Shown: positions 1 to 8,499, counted from the stretch's first letter. The stretch: 64,000 nucleotides of DNA from Chryseobacterium daecheongense (GCA_027920525.1 CP115858.1:4774001-4838000), one strand, 5' to 3'. Notes: generated by a model from the sequence alone, not told the origin. Numbers and translations: made by a program.

Positions 1-174
1 AAATACTTTACCAGCTGTCAGGGTTGCTCATCAGAATAGTTTAAGAATATTCTTAATCTTTCGATATAGATATTTTATAACGCCATAAATTATTTGTTGA
101 AAGAATATCTCCACAAGAATATGGAGTATTCCAAGAAATAACCGGATAAATAACTCAAGAATGATGGTCATTAT

Positions 175-603
175 TTACACGTCTTTGATAAAATCTTCAT
201 ATTCATAGTAGAACCTTTCAAAGCCATCCATTTTTTCGACAAAAAATTCAAATATTTCGCTCCACGTATTTTTATTGAAAATTGAAACATGATGCTTTTC
301 AATCCAGATCTTACTGATAACTTTTCCGTTTTCCAGTGTAAAAAACTCATCTTTATTAAAATCTCCCACATAATCTTTTAGAATGTCCTCCAAAGACCAT
401 ATCTTTTCATAATACGCATTTCTGAAAATCTCATCCTTCATTTCAATATCCAGGGATACTTCGGCTTTTTTATTATCCGCATGGAATTTGAAAGAAAAAT
501 CTTTGATCTTGGTATCGTACAACATCCATTTTCTTGGAAAAGATTTCCCAAAGGCGGTCCAAAATTCTTTCTTTAGTTGCTGTGCTTCTTGTTTACTGAA
601 CAT
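175..603 (-). CDS. DUF4268 domain-containing protein
   Basis: A 142-residue soluble protein without signal peptide or membrane segment, recognised from overall sequence as the DUF4268 family, whose biochemical role is unknown. The N-terminal part (residues 13-26, FWTAFGKSFPRKW) and the mixed charged/aromatic C-terminal half are typical of Bacteroidota members, and the length is normal for single-domain members. The start is supported by a -7 box on the minus strand (608-615) only four bases upstream of the ATG, so the mRNA may be leaderless. The gene stands alone, with no same-strand neighbour inside the window. I infer no function. Confidence 0.75.
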   Translation of the reverse strand: MFSKQEAQQLKKEFWTAFGKSFPRKWMLYDTKIKDFSFKFHADNKKAEVSLDIEMKDEIFRNAYYEKIWSLEDILKDYVGDFNKDEFFTLENGKVISKIWIEKHHVSIFNKNTWSEIFEFFVEKMDGFERFYYEYEDFIKDV

Positions 604-607
604 ACCG

Positions 608-615
608 CAAATTTA
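608..615 (-). promoter_or_regulatory. -7 promoter box of the DUF4268 gene
   Basis: Read on the minus strand the sequence is TAAATTTG, an exact match to the Bacteroidota TAnnTTTG element. Only four bases (CGGT) separate it from the ATG at 603, so transcription would start at or next to the initiation codon. Confidence 0.5.
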
Positions 616-905
616 ATGAATTATGAGGAAAAGGGAGGGGGGAGAGCGAAAAAGGCGAAAAAGCGGACTTACTTATTGGTAAAATTGTGAAAATCGCTTA
701 ATCGATAAAAACGCCTTAAGGCTGGAGAAATATATAGTAAAGATTGAAATCTTAGAGTTTGATAAAAGAAAAAAAGAGCTATTTAAAAGCAATCTTGCAC
801 CTCAGTGATTTTGCTATTTTCTATTCCAACAGCTTCACAATTAGATTATTTCACCATTCGGTAAATTAGCAATTTCGCAACTTCCCACATATGAAACTAT
901 TTTCT
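616..905. other. Intergenic region without a gene
   Basis: About 290 bases between two genes that start away from each other. It holds a purine-rich stretch (about 628-675) and AT-rich sequence with phrases such as GCAATTTCGCAACTTC. It has no ORF with coding character on either strand. Similar GCAAAAAG-type phrases occur at 12925-13000, so it may contain degenerate dispersed intergenic repeats. I see no RNA gene here. Confidence 0.3.
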
Positions 906-913
906 TAAATTTG
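906..913 (+). promoter_or_regulatory. -7 promoter box of the Rrf2 gene
   Basis: TAAATTTG, an exact TAnnTTTG match, is followed by CTGTA and then the ATG at 919. With only five bases between box and start codon the transcript is predicted to begin at about the ATG. No clear -33 TTTG is seen. Confidence 0.5.
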
Positions 914-918
914 CTGTA

Positions 919-1326
919 ATGCTGTCAAAAAAATCTCAATATGCTTTTAAGGCACTTTCATATCTTGTAGAAAAGAGAAATGAAGGGCCAACCCTTATTT
1001 CTGAAATTGCGGAACATAAGAAGATTCCGCTTAAATTTCTGGAAAATATTCTGCTTGAACTCAAGAAATCTGATATCCTTGATAGCAAGAAAGGCAAGGG
1101 TGGTGGATACTTCTTTAAAGAAAATCCTGCCGATGTAAAACTGGCGAAGATCATTCGCCTGGTTAATGGTCCTATTGCAATGCTTCCGTGTGTAAGTCTT
1201 AATTTTTATGAAAAATGTGACGATTGCAACGAAGATCATTGTGGTTTGCACGATGTCCTCATTGAGGTTCGGGATGCTTCACTTAAAATTTTAGAAGAAA
1301 AAACATTAATGGATCTGATCGACTGA
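919..1326 (+). CDS. Rrf2 family transcriptional regulator
   Basis: A 135-residue DNA-binding regulator of the Rrf2 family (relatives IscR, CymR, NsrR). The winged helix-turn-helix covers roughly residues 1-65: LISEIAEHKKIPLKFLENIL is the recognition-helix region and KGKGGGYFF the wing. Four cysteines lie at 91, 100, 103 and 108, the region where IscR/NsrR bind an Fe-S cluster, so redox or Fe-S sensing is possible but not shown. A 15-bp inverted repeat 27 bases beyond its stop overlaps the promoter of the sulfite-exporter-like gene, suggesting a local target in sulfur metabolism. The length is typical. The start is fixed by the -7 box five bases upstream. Confidence 0.9.
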   Translation: MLSKKSQYAFKALSYLVEKRNEGPTLISEIAEHKKIPLKFLENILLELKKSDILDSKKGKGGGYFFKENPADVKLAKIIRLVNGPIAMLPCVSLNFYEKCDDCNEDHCGLHDVLIEVRDASLKILEEKTLMDLID

Positions 1327-1352
1327 TCGGGTCCTTTTTTTGAATTGTTAGT

Positions 1353-1391
1353 CTACTTTTTTGGTAGGATAATTATTTTGTTTGATATTTG
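1353..1391 (+). promoter_or_regulatory. Candidate Rrf2 operator and promoter of the TauE-like gene
   Basis: CTAC (1353-1356) and GTAG (1364-1367) form an inverted repeat with a 7-base spacer. The arm GTAG overlaps a TTTTTTG -33-like element (1357-1363), and GATATTTG (1384-1391, one mismatch to TAnnTTTG) lies about 20 bases further on. The geometry fits repression of the downstream transporter by the adjacent Rrf2 protein. This is inference from position. Confidence 0.4.
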
Positions 1392-1531
1392 CAGGATGCC
1401 AAATGAACAAACTATGATTTCAAAAAATGTTGCAGATACACTAATGTGGCTTTTGCAGAAGGAATGCAGAGGCCAGCTTATCAAAAATATGTTCTTACCT
1501 GAAAGTGTTGTTAAACTAATACTTGTATAGA

Positions 1532-2419
1532 ATGGTCATCTCAAGAAAAATGCAGGTAAGGTTGAATGTATTACTGGTAACGGTTGCTATATTGGTTATT
1601 GTTGTTTTTTCCATGTACAGCCTGGGGTATCTTGATGAACTGACCCATATCCTCGCAAAAGACAATTATATATTTTATTGGATGTTGCTGGTGGGGGTTT
1701 TTGCAGAAATTGTTGCCGGATCAATGGGAATGGGTTATGGTGTGATTTGTACAACAACACTGCTTTTTCTTAATATTCCGCCCCATATTGTAAGTGCAAG
1801 TATTCATTCTGCTGAAAGCTTTACAACTGCTGCGGGAAGCATCAGTCATATCAAATTGAAGAATGTAAGCAAGACCTTGGTTAGAAAACTAGCTATTCCG
1901 GCGATTATAGGAGCCATCATCGGTGCATTATCCCTTACGTATCTTGGAGAATACTACTCTAAAATTACCAAAACCATTATTGCATTTTATACTTTATATC
2001 TTGGTTTTCAAATCTTATCCAATGCTTTTAAGCCTAAACAAAATAAAGCCCTGAAAAGAAAAACGAATCTCACCAGCCTGGGGCTGATCGGAGGGTTCAT
2101 AGATTCTTTTGCAGGGGGAGGATGGGGCCCTTTGGTTACAGGGACTTTAATTAAGAATGCTTTTACTCCCAGATTTGCAGTAGGAAGTTCTACTGTAGCC
2201 AAGTTTATTTTAACCATAACTGCTGCAATAACCTTCTTTTTTACCCTGGGAATTCAGCATTGGAATATTATTCTGGGTCTTTTGATCGGAGGAATTATAA
2301 CAGCACCTTTTTCAGCAATGCTCACTGCCAGATTACCGGTGAAAAAAATGTTTTTATTCATAGGAAGTCTGGTTATTGTAATGAGTCTGATAACCATATA
2401 CAAATCCATTTTCAAATAG
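1532..2419 (+). CDS. Sulfite exporter TauE/SafE family protein
   Basis: A 295-residue inner-membrane protein with about eight hydrophobic helices, of the TauE/SafE (DUF81) family that exports sulfite, sulfoacetate or other small organosulfur anions. Two glycine-rich family repeats are visible: GSMGMGYGVICTTTLL near residues 64-79 and FAGGGWGPLVTGTLIK near 194-209. I chose ATG 1532; an in-frame TTG at 1523 and an ATG at 1550 are alternatives. The Rrf2 regulator lies upstream and a candidate operator covers the promoter, so induction by sulfur status is a reasonable inference. The substrate cannot be read from the sequence. Confidence 0.88.
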   Translation: MVISRKMQVRLNVLLVTVAILVIVVFSMYSLGYLDELTHILAKDNYIFYWMLLVGVFAEIVAGSMGMGYGVICTTTLLFLNIPPHIVSASIHSAESFTTAAGSISHIKLKNVSKTLVRKLAIPAIIGAIIGALSLTYLGEYYSKITKTIIAFYTLYLGFQILSNAFKPKQNKALKRKTNLTSLGLIGGFIDSFAGGGWGPLVTGTLIKNAFTPRFAVGSSTVAKFILTITAAITFFFTLGIQHWNIILGLLIGGIITAPFSAMLTARLPVKKMFLFIGSLVIVMSLITIYKSIFK

Positions 2420-2502
2420 TACGATTATTGTGGAAAAATAAAAGGGTCAAAACGATTTTCAGTTTTGAAAATATTTTACTTTTACAGCATAATAAATAGC
2501 AT

Positions 2503-2793
2503 ATGAATTTACATATTGTTGCGCTTTTTAAGTTTAATGAAAATTACTTGATGGAAGCGGTAGAATTGTTTCAGACCCTGGTAAGAGAAACAAGAAAAGA
2601 AGAAGGCTGCCTGCAGTACGACCTTATTGAAGATAAGGATAATAAAGGAACTTTTTTTCTGATAGAATTATGGGAAACATCAGAACACCATAATAATCAT
2701 CTGGGGCAGGATCATCTTCTCAATTTCCGTACGGATTCTTCCAGAATGATGGAAAGCTCAACGGAAGTATACAAAGGATTTAAAATCTATTAA
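2503..2793 (+). CDS. Putative quinol monooxygenase (ABM domain)
   Basis: A 96-residue protein made of a single ABM (antibiotic biosynthesis monooxygenase) ferredoxin-like domain, related to E. coli YgiN. The family pattern is clear: an early strand (HIVALFKF), the helix EAVELFQTLVRETRKEEGCLQ, then the strand FFLIELWET and a helix ending in an HxxHL-like segment (HHNNHLGQDHLLNF). Such proteins act as cofactor-free monooxygenases on quinols or similar aromatics, but many have no known substrate. It follows the TauE-like gene by 83 bases, may be co-transcribed with it, and ends at a strong terminator. Confidence 0.85.
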   Translation: MNLHIVALFKFNENYLMEAVELFQTLVRETRKEEGCLQYDLIEDKDNKGTFFLIELWETSEHHNNHLGQDHLLNFRTDSSRMMESSTEVYKGFKIY

Positions 2794-2806
2794 CAAACCC
2801 AATGTT

Positions 2807-2838
2807 AAAAGGCTGTTTACCATTGTAGACAGCCTTTT
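2807..2838. terminator. Bidirectional Rho-independent terminator
   Basis: AAAAGGCTGT (2807-2816) pairs with ACAGCCTTTT (2829-2838) across a 12-base loop, leaving a T-run on either strand. It lies between the convergent monooxygenase and T9SS genes. Confidence 0.8.
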
Positions 2839-2874
2839 ATTAGAAAAAATAGAAAGTATTAAAATTTAAGATTT

Positions 2875-4146
2875 TTATTTTACGATTAACTTTTTGGTTT
2901 CACTATTTCCACCATAAGTTATTTTAACAAGATAGGTTCCTGAAGTAAGCATTGATAAATTAAGGTCTTGCTTATAGAAACCGGTTTGATTGGTAAGCTC
3001 TGATTTGTAGACCTGTTTTCCTGAAAGATCATATACTTCTACACTTCCTTTATTGTTTGCCTTTTCTTTTACATCAAAAAGTACGGTCACTTTTTTATCA
3101 GCTGTTGTAGGATTAGGATACAATCCAAAGGAAGCTTTGGTGCCAACCTCTTTGATTCCTAAAGTTGAGCTGATATTTTTATATTTAAAATACATATTTC
3201 CTGTAGACGCTCCACCGTTAGAAGTAAAATACATTCTGTAATATTCCGAACCTTGTTTTACATAGTAAACAACATCATTATAAATCCCGGATGTTGGCTT
3301 CCATGAATGGCCGATTGATGTAATATTCGAGGAAAAAGCGGTGGATACTGGAATGTTTGAAGTTGCAACTTCCTGTGTTTCCGGTTGAACTTTTGCAACC
3401 TTAGTAGTAGGACTCTGAATAACTCCAGACATTCTGTACATCATAATATTCATATAGAATGTCCAATATCTTGTAAACATCAAATCCCAGTTTGCCTTTG
3501 GTGGTTCAAGATTAGCTACTTTGTCTCCCGTAGTAAATGAGAAATAATTAAAGTAGGCATCATCTGTTCCGTTCGCAATTGTTTTGGTTTGCGTTGCTTC
3601 CCACGATGATCCGTTCCATTTAGAATACTTAAAAGTATAACCACCGAAGTAATCGGTAATCATAAATTTTACATAAGTATTGCTAGAAAGGTATTTTAAA
3701 ACAAAAATTACTTTTCCATCGATATGATGGGTCCCTCCGTTATAGTCTCCCCATCCGTACGTAGCTGAACCTTGCTCAAATGCTCCTTCCTGAAGAGAAG
3801 TCGTCTGGTCCGGATTATATAATGGAGATCCCCATGATGCTATATTGGCGATGTTAATATTATCCCAATCCGCTGGTACTGCAGAGGCCTGGTAAACCTC
3901 TATATTTTGGGCGTCATTGATTCTTGTTCCAAAACTCATACTTGAATTTCTAAAAAATGCAATATCCCATGAATCTGCAGGTTGTGAAATAATATTATTT
4001 GTACTGAAGTCAAAGAATACCCGGTTTTGATAGTTGGGACCAGTGGTTAAATTGACCGTTGTATACCCATTAACATCTGTTTGGGCTAATACTGTTTGAT
4101 GTACAGCCAGTGCAAGCATTGAAGTCAAAAGTAGTTTTGTTCTCAT
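2875..4146 (-). CDS. T9SS-secreted HmuY-like protein
   Basis: A 423-residue exported protein: signal peptide (residues 1-21, cleaved at VLA-QT), a central region and a C-terminal T9SS type A sorting domain (about 346-423, beginning GLYPNPT and ending ETKKLIVK). The central part resembles HmuY heme-binding proteins: a WDIAFFR strand near residue 62, and FNYFSF..TG followed by PPKANWDLMFTRY near 200-225, which parallels the HmuY lipoprotein at 7366-8478. I infer an outer-surface or released hemophore-like protein. Paired Fur-box-like sites bracket its -7 box, so iron-starvation induction is likely. Heme ligands cannot be assigned by eye. Confidence 0.75.
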   Translation of the reverse strand: MRTKLLLTSMLALAVHQTVLAQTDVNGYTTVNLTTGPNYQNRVFFDFSTNNIISQPADSWDIAFFRNSSMSFGTRINDAQNIEVYQASAVPADWDNINIANIASWGSPLYNPDQTTSLQEGAFEQGSATYGWGDYNGGTHHIDGKVIFVLKYLSSNTYVKFMITDYFGGYTFKYSKWNGSSWEATQTKTIANGTDDAYFNYFSFTTGDKVANLEPPKANWDLMFTRYWTFYMNIMMYRMSGVIQSPTTKVAKVQPETQEVATSNIPVSTAFSSNITSIGHSWKPTSGIYNDVVYYVKQGSEYYRMYFTSNGGASTGNMYFKYKNISSTLGIKEVGTKASFGLYPNPTTADKKVTVLFDVKEKANNKGSVEVYDLSGKQVYKSELTNQTGFYKQDLNLSMLTSGTYLVKITYGGNSETKKLIVK

Positions 4147-4159
4147 CTCTTATTGTTAG

Positions 4160-4213
4160 TTATTTAGAATTATTCTACAAAATTATATATTTATTTTTAA
4201 TGATTCTAAATAA
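4160..4213 (-). promoter_or_regulatory. Paired Fur-box-like sites around the promoter of the HmuY-like T9SS gene
   Basis: TTATTTAGAAT (4160-4170) and its exact reverse complement (4203-4213) lie 32 bases apart. The left copy is part of a 13-bp palindrome, TAGAAT-T-ATTCTA (4165-4177). On the minus strand TAATTTTG (4178-4185) is a -7 box placed between the two sites. The TTAGAAT/ATTCTAA half-sites resemble Fur boxes; the heme context supports this reading. Confidence 0.6.
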
Positions 4214-4292
4214 AAACATGACTTTTGTCGTGTTTTAAGATTAATTTTTTTTAAACTTTAGCGTGACAGTAGACCCTTTCATGGATTTTGAA

Positions 4293-4323
4293 CATAAAAG
4301 GCTGACTTCAAAAAGCCAGCCTT
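4293..4323 (-). terminator. Terminator of the T9SS gene at 4354-5157
   Basis: AAGGCTG and CAGCCTT (4298-4304 and 4317-4323) form a stem. On the minus strand it is followed by TTTTATG, just past the stop of the T9SS gene. Confidence 0.55.
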
Positions 4324-4353
4324 AACAAAACATAAGTTAATATCTAATAGATC

Positions 4354-5157
4354 TTATTTTTTGATGAATTTTGATTTTGTGACTGAGCCGTCTTTTGTTT
4401 CAATAACAATGTAATAGATACCTGTTTGTAATGTGCTGATATCGAATCTTTGATTATTTAACTTTCCTTCAGCTACTTTTTGACCCGCTGAAGAATAAAC
4501 CTCAATATTTTTAAGATCTTTTTTTGTTACAAATTGCAATGCTGTGTTTTCTGGGTTAACAGCAAATTGGATAGCATCTTTTGATTTGATAGGGTCAGAT
4601 ACAGCCAGACTTGATGTAGTATTATAGACCACATTATCAATTTGGATCGCCACGTGGCTTGCTGTTGGTGTAAATTTGAAAACAATGTAGGTAGAAGTGG
4701 ATGCAGGAATATTTACATTCACATTCACATTAGTACCTACGGTTGATAACGTTACAGGATTTCCAACAGGTGTAAATGTAGACATATCTGTTGGATTGGA
4801 AGCCAGCCCAATTTGAATACTGCCCGGACCAGGCGAAGGAGATACTAAGCTGGTAGTAAATGATAACGATTTATCTCCTGCAGGAGCAACAATCTGAGGG
4901 GTAATTAAATACGAAGGCTCGCTTGTATTGTTTCCCGAGTAAGCCTGAACAGCCTTGTTTGCATCAGTTGTAACGATCATTAACGGCGCTGGGGGAAAGG
5001 GCATCGGATTGGGCGCTAGTTTAGCAGTCCATCCGTTTTGGGGGAAAGTTGTGCTGCCTGAAGTGAAATTATCAAAATTCTCATTTATTGTTGGTAACTG
5101 AGCATTAATTGCAATCGCAGAAAACATTAAAACTCCAGAAAGTAATTTTAGATTCAT
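4354..5157 (-). CDS. T9SS type A sorting domain protein, adhesin-like
   Basis: A 267-residue exported protein. The signal peptide (MNLKLLSGVLMFSAIAINAQ) is followed by a beta-rich domain like the choice-of-anchor/cleaved-adhesin type: ENFDNF near the N-terminus, then a Pro/Ser/Thr-rich segment and VAIQIDNVVYN near residues 175-185. A T9SS sorting domain follows (about 193-267, with FAVNPENTALQF and ending VTKSKFIKK). I start at ATG 5157 because the longer frame would begin upstream of the -7 box at 5186-5193. It diverges from the heme TonB receptor and shares its Fur-box-like control region, so an iron-regulated surface role is inferred. The ligand is unknown. Confidence 0.75.
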   Translation of the reverse strand: MNLKLLSGVLMFSAIAINAQLPTINENFDNFTSGSTTFPQNGWTAKLAPNPMPFPPAPLMIVTTDANKAVQAYSGNNTSEPSYLITPQIVAPAGDKSLSFTTSLVSPSPGPGSIQIGLASNPTDMSTFTPVGNPVTLSTVGTNVNVNVNIPASTSTYIVFKFTPTASHVAIQIDNVVYNTTSSLAVSDPIKSKDAIQFAVNPENTALQFVTKKDLKNIEVYSSAGQKVAEGKLNNQRFDISTLQTGIYYIVIETKDGSVTKSKFIKK

Positions 5158-5166
5158 AATATTATT

Positions 5167-5234
5167 TTTATTTAGAATTATTCGACAAAAGTAATAAATT
5201 ATTTTTATCTGTTCTAAATAAAGCATTATATTTG
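5167..5234. promoter_or_regulatory. Divergent iron-regulated promoter region with two Fur-box-like half-site pairs
   Basis: TTTATTTAGAA (5167-5177) and its exact reverse complement (5212-5222) are 34 bases apart. On the minus strand TACTTTTG (5186-5193) is the -7 box of the adhesin-like gene. On the plus strand TATATTTG (5227-5234) is the -7 box of the TonB receptor gene. The layout copies that at 4160-4213, and one repressor bound here could control both directions. Confidence 0.6.
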
Positions 5235-5250
5235 TCGAAAATTTGTGTCT

Positions 5251-7353
5251 ATGAAGAAGAAGGTGCTTTCTATACTCTCATTATCCATAGTCTTTTGGAT
5301 GAATGCACAGGAAAAAGATTCTCTTAATCAGAAAAAAATTGAAGAAGTTGTTATCACAGGACAGTATATGCAACAATCGATCAATAAATCGATTTATAAA
5401 GTTGAAGTTATTGATGCTGAACAAATAAAAAATATGGCGGCGACCAACGCTGCTGACGTTCTTAACCAAACACTTAACATACAAATCACTCCAGATACCA
5501 ATTCCGGAAATTCAACTGCTAATATCATGGGATTAGGCGGGAGCTATGTCAAAATTTTGATAGATAATATTCCGGTTGTAGGAGATACGGGTTTAGGAAG
5601 TAATATAGACCTTACGAAGATCAGTTTAAGTAATATTGAGAGGATTGAAGTTGTAAAAGGAAGCATGGGCGTGGAATATGGTAATGGTGCACTGGCAGGC
5701 GTTATTAATATCATCACTAAAAAAAGCAGTCATAAAAAATTAAGTATAAGAGCGGCACTACAGGAGGAAACGGTGAGGGATGGCTATGATTTAAGGAAAA
5801 GAGGGAAAGGCAGACATATTCAGAATGTGAATGTAGGTTACAACTTTAACGATCACTGGTTTACCAATATAAGTTTTAACCATAATCAGTTTATGGGATA
5901 TCAGGGAAATAGTGAAGGATATAAGTATTTCGGACAAGATAATAAACGGGGTTATGAATGGAATCCAAAAGATCAGTATGAAGCAACAGGATTGATCAAG
6001 TACACCAAGAATAAAACTTCAGTTTTCTATAAAATATCTTACTTAAGCGAAAAATTTAATTTTTATAATCCTAAAGTTGACAGAATTTCACTTAATGACG
6101 GACAAGGTGGTGTAACCTATACAAGTACAGACAGGGAATATAATACGGAGCGTTGGCTTCATCAGTTGAATATTCAGACCAACCTGGGCCAGATCCGCTA
6201 CACGGGAGATTTCTCTTATCAGAATCAGGATCGGAAGTACTTTGATTATGTATATGATATACCCAACAGAGCTAAAGATACCCATTATGATGAAAGATCT
6301 TATTACAAGACCGATGTATTTTATTCAAGAGGAATGTTCAGTAATTTTCTCGATAACAAGAAATTTGACTTCCAGTTAGGCTACGAATTAGACCATACCA
6401 ATGGGTATGCTGCATTAATTGCAGGGGATTTTGACGGGCAAAATATCAGAAGAAAGATTTTTACCTATGGCAACTTTATTTCTGCAGAGTGGAATGTTTC
6501 GGATAAATTCTCAGTAAGACCCGGAGCAAGATTATCCCTTAGCAATAAATTTGATAATCAATTCAACTATTCGGTGTCTGCAAGGCTGAAAACATCTGAA
6601 AATTCCAATCTAAGAGGTATTTTCGGAACAGCCAATCGCTATCCTACCTATGATGAAATGTTCACTTATTTCGTTAACGTAAATCACGACATTCAGGGAA
6701 ATCCTGATCTTACTCCTGAAAAAGGATATTCTGTCGGTGCATTCTGGGATCAGGGCTTCACCATAGGAAATGGATGGAAATTCAATTATAACCTGGAAGC
6801 TCTGTACGTTGATCTGAAAGATAAAATTGAAATGGTTATGATTAAAAGACCTTCCACTTATAAGTACATGAACATAGATACGTACAGAAGTCTTTTGTTT
6901 GGTGCCAATGCCAATATTGTCAAAGACCAGTTTACTTTAGGAGTAAGGACTTCCCTAAATGGTATTTCTGTGTCAAAACAAGATATGGATATTGCCTCAC
7001 CAACGGACTTTCAGTATAATTTCCAGACAGGAGCTAATGTTTCCTATAAACTAAAAAATGCAGGAACTGCTTTTAATCTTTATTATAAGTATACGGGGCC
7101 GTCAAGGCTGTATGTATTAGAAGGTAATGCATTCCGCTTAGGGAAAAATGATGGATTCCACATGATGGATTTTATTGTAAGCCAGCCATTCTGGAAAAAT
7201 CAGCTTGAGCTTTCTGCAGGAGTTAAAAACATTTTTGATGTTACTACCATTAATTCCACTGCAAACGGAGGAAATGCACATACTGCAGGATCTGATCGTT
7301 TGAATTTGTACTATGGAAGAAGCTATTTCGCAAGATTAATGTATCAATTCTAA
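5251..7353 (+). CDS. hmuR: TonB-dependent heme/siderophore receptor (HmuR-like)
   Basis: A 700-residue outer-membrane receptor: signal peptide (MKKKVLSILSLSIVFWMNAQ), plug domain (about 25-150, with EEVVITGQ as TonB-box-like start, IERIEVVKGSMGVEYGNGALAGVINIITKK as plug end) and a 22-strand barrel ending in ...YFARLMYQF with the C-terminal aromatic residue. It feeds an operon of HmuY, HmuT, HmuU, HmuV and HmuS homologues, so heme is the probable substrate. I use ATG 5251 rather than an in-frame GTG at 5245; the -7 box ends at 5234. Fur-box-like sites lie directly upstream. The symbol is by context. Confidence 0.82.
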   Translation: MKKKVLSILSLSIVFWMNAQEKDSLNQKKIEEVVITGQYMQQSINKSIYKVEVIDAEQIKNMAATNAADVLNQTLNIQITPDTNSGNSTANIMGLGGSYVKILIDNIPVVGDTGLGSNIDLTKISLSNIERIEVVKGSMGVEYGNGALAGVINIITKKSSHKKLSIRAALQEETVRDGYDLRKRGKGRHIQNVNVGYNFNDHWFTNISFNHNQFMGYQGNSEGYKYFGQDNKRGYEWNPKDQYEATGLIKYTKNKTSVFYKISYLSEKFNFYNPKVDRISLNDGQGGVTYTSTDREYNTERWLHQLNIQTNLGQIRYTGDFSYQNQDRKYFDYVYDIPNRAKDTHYDERSYYKTDVFYSRGMFSNFLDNKKFDFQLGYELDHTNGYAALIAGDFDGQNIRRKIFTYGNFISAEWNVSDKFSVRPGARLSLSNKFDNQFNYSVSARLKTSENSNLRGIFGTANRYPTYDEMFTYFVNVNHDIQGNPDLTPEKGYSVGAFWDQGFTIGNGWKFNYNLEALYVDLKDKIEMVMIKRPSTYKYMNIDTYRSLLFGANANIVKDQFTLGVRTSLNGISVSKQDMDIASPTDFQYNFQTGANVSYKLKNAGTAFNLYYKYTGPSRLYVLEGNAFRLGKNDGFHMMDFIVSQPFWKNQLELSAGVKNIFDVTTINSTANGGNAHTAGSDRLNLYYGRSYFARLMYQF

Positions 7354-7365
7354 AAAAAATATATC

Positions 7366-8478
7366 ATGAAGTATTTAAAGATATTTTCATTTCTATTCAT
7401 TATTGCTGCTGTACAGTCTTGTCTTTCAGCTGATGAAGATCCTGTTCAGGTTCCCAAGATGACAGGTTCTGAAGTAAGCGCCGATGTAGGCGGACCCACA
7501 GAAGCCAATCAGGTTTGGATCGACTTAAGTGATGCAAAAAATCATACGATCAATAAAAGGACAGACTGGGATCTTGGATTTTATACAGGAGATGAATATA
7601 GGGTAATTTTAAACGGGTCTATTGCAATGGCTGTTGCGAAAATTCCTAATGCTACGAACATCAATACTGTAAAAGAATCTGATGTAGCCGATCTGAAAGA
7701 AAAAGTTCAGGTAGGTACATTTGATGCTGCTAATATGAAGTATGTGGATAATCCTGATGGTAATTTTTTAAACCAGTCTTCAGCGATAGAGCCTATCAAA
7801 GAGAACGATGCTGACAATCCTGTTTATTTGGTTAACCTGGGGCGAAATTTAGCAGATCCAAACTCTAATATTGCTGCAGGATCTGTTTCATTATCATCCG
7901 ATCCCAGAGGATGGAAAAAAATTCAGATTTTAAGAGCTCCTAACGGATATAAACTAAGATATGCCGACATCAATGCAACTACCTACCAGGAGTATATGAT
8001 AACAAAAGATACAGAATACAATTTTAATTTCTTCAATCTTAAAACGGGTGCTCCAGCTACAATCCAGCCAAAGAAAAAGAATTGGGATTTAGCCTTTACC
8101 ACATTTACCAATGAAGTTTTTATGGGCCCGGGAAATAGCGCAGGAAGCTATTTTTATGCTGATTTCATAATCACCAATACGGCCAGTGGAGTGGGTGCGT
8201 ATCAGGTAACGGCTTCCGGAAACCTGGATCAGGCCTATAACTCATTTAAGTTAAGCAATGTAGATCAGGCGAAGCTTGTATCTACTGATCAAAGAGCAAT
8301 TGGGGATAAATGGAGAACGACTACCGGAACAAGCGAAGTGCCGGGAGCATTCGTGTACGCTGACCGTTTCTTTGTATTAAAAGATGCTGAGGGCTTTTAC
8401 TTCAAGCTTAGATTTAATAAAATGAAAGATCCTCAGGGAAATCGGGGGCATGCCAGTTTTGAATTTGAACCTTTATAA
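7366..8478 (+). CDS. hmuY: HmuY family heme-binding lipoprotein
   Basis: A 370-residue lipoprotein (lipobox AVQSC, Cys19) of the HmuY family, which captures heme at the outer membrane and passes it to the HmuR receptor. Family features seen: TDWDLGFY near residue 65, a long beta region, FNFFNLKTG...KKKNWDLAFTTF near 222-245, and a C-terminal block ending in KLRFNKMKDPQGNRGHASFEF. After the lipid Cys comes SADEDP, acidic as in Bacteroidota surface-export signals, so display on the cell surface is plausible. It starts 12 bases after the receptor gene, so the two are co-transcribed. Confidence 0.85.
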   Translation: MKYLKIFSFLFIIAAVQSCLSADEDPVQVPKMTGSEVSADVGGPTEANQVWIDLSDAKNHTINKRTDWDLGFYTGDEYRVILNGSIAMAVAKIPNATNINTVKESDVADLKEKVQVGTFDAANMKYVDNPDGNFLNQSSAIEPIKENDADNPVYLVNLGRNLADPNSNIAAGSVSLSSDPRGWKKIQILRAPNGYKLRYADINATTYQEYMITKDTEYNFNFFNLKTGAPATIQPKKKNWDLAFTTFTNEVFMGPGNSAGSYFYADFIITNTASGVGAYQVTASGNLDQAYNSFKLSNVDQAKLVSTDQRAIGDKWRTTTGTSEVPGAFVYADRFFVLKDAEGFYFKLRFNKMKDPQGNRGHASFEFEPL

Positions 8479-8499
8479 TAAATCAATAAATAATATATC

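Noticed and set aside
41..56. 16-bp palindrome TTAAGAATATTCTTAA
   Set aside because: Perfect but short, AT-rich and without an adjacent gene or promoter, so no role can be supported.
5245..5250. GTG start for the heme TonB receptor
   Set aside because: ATG 5251 directly follows and gives a regular signal peptide.
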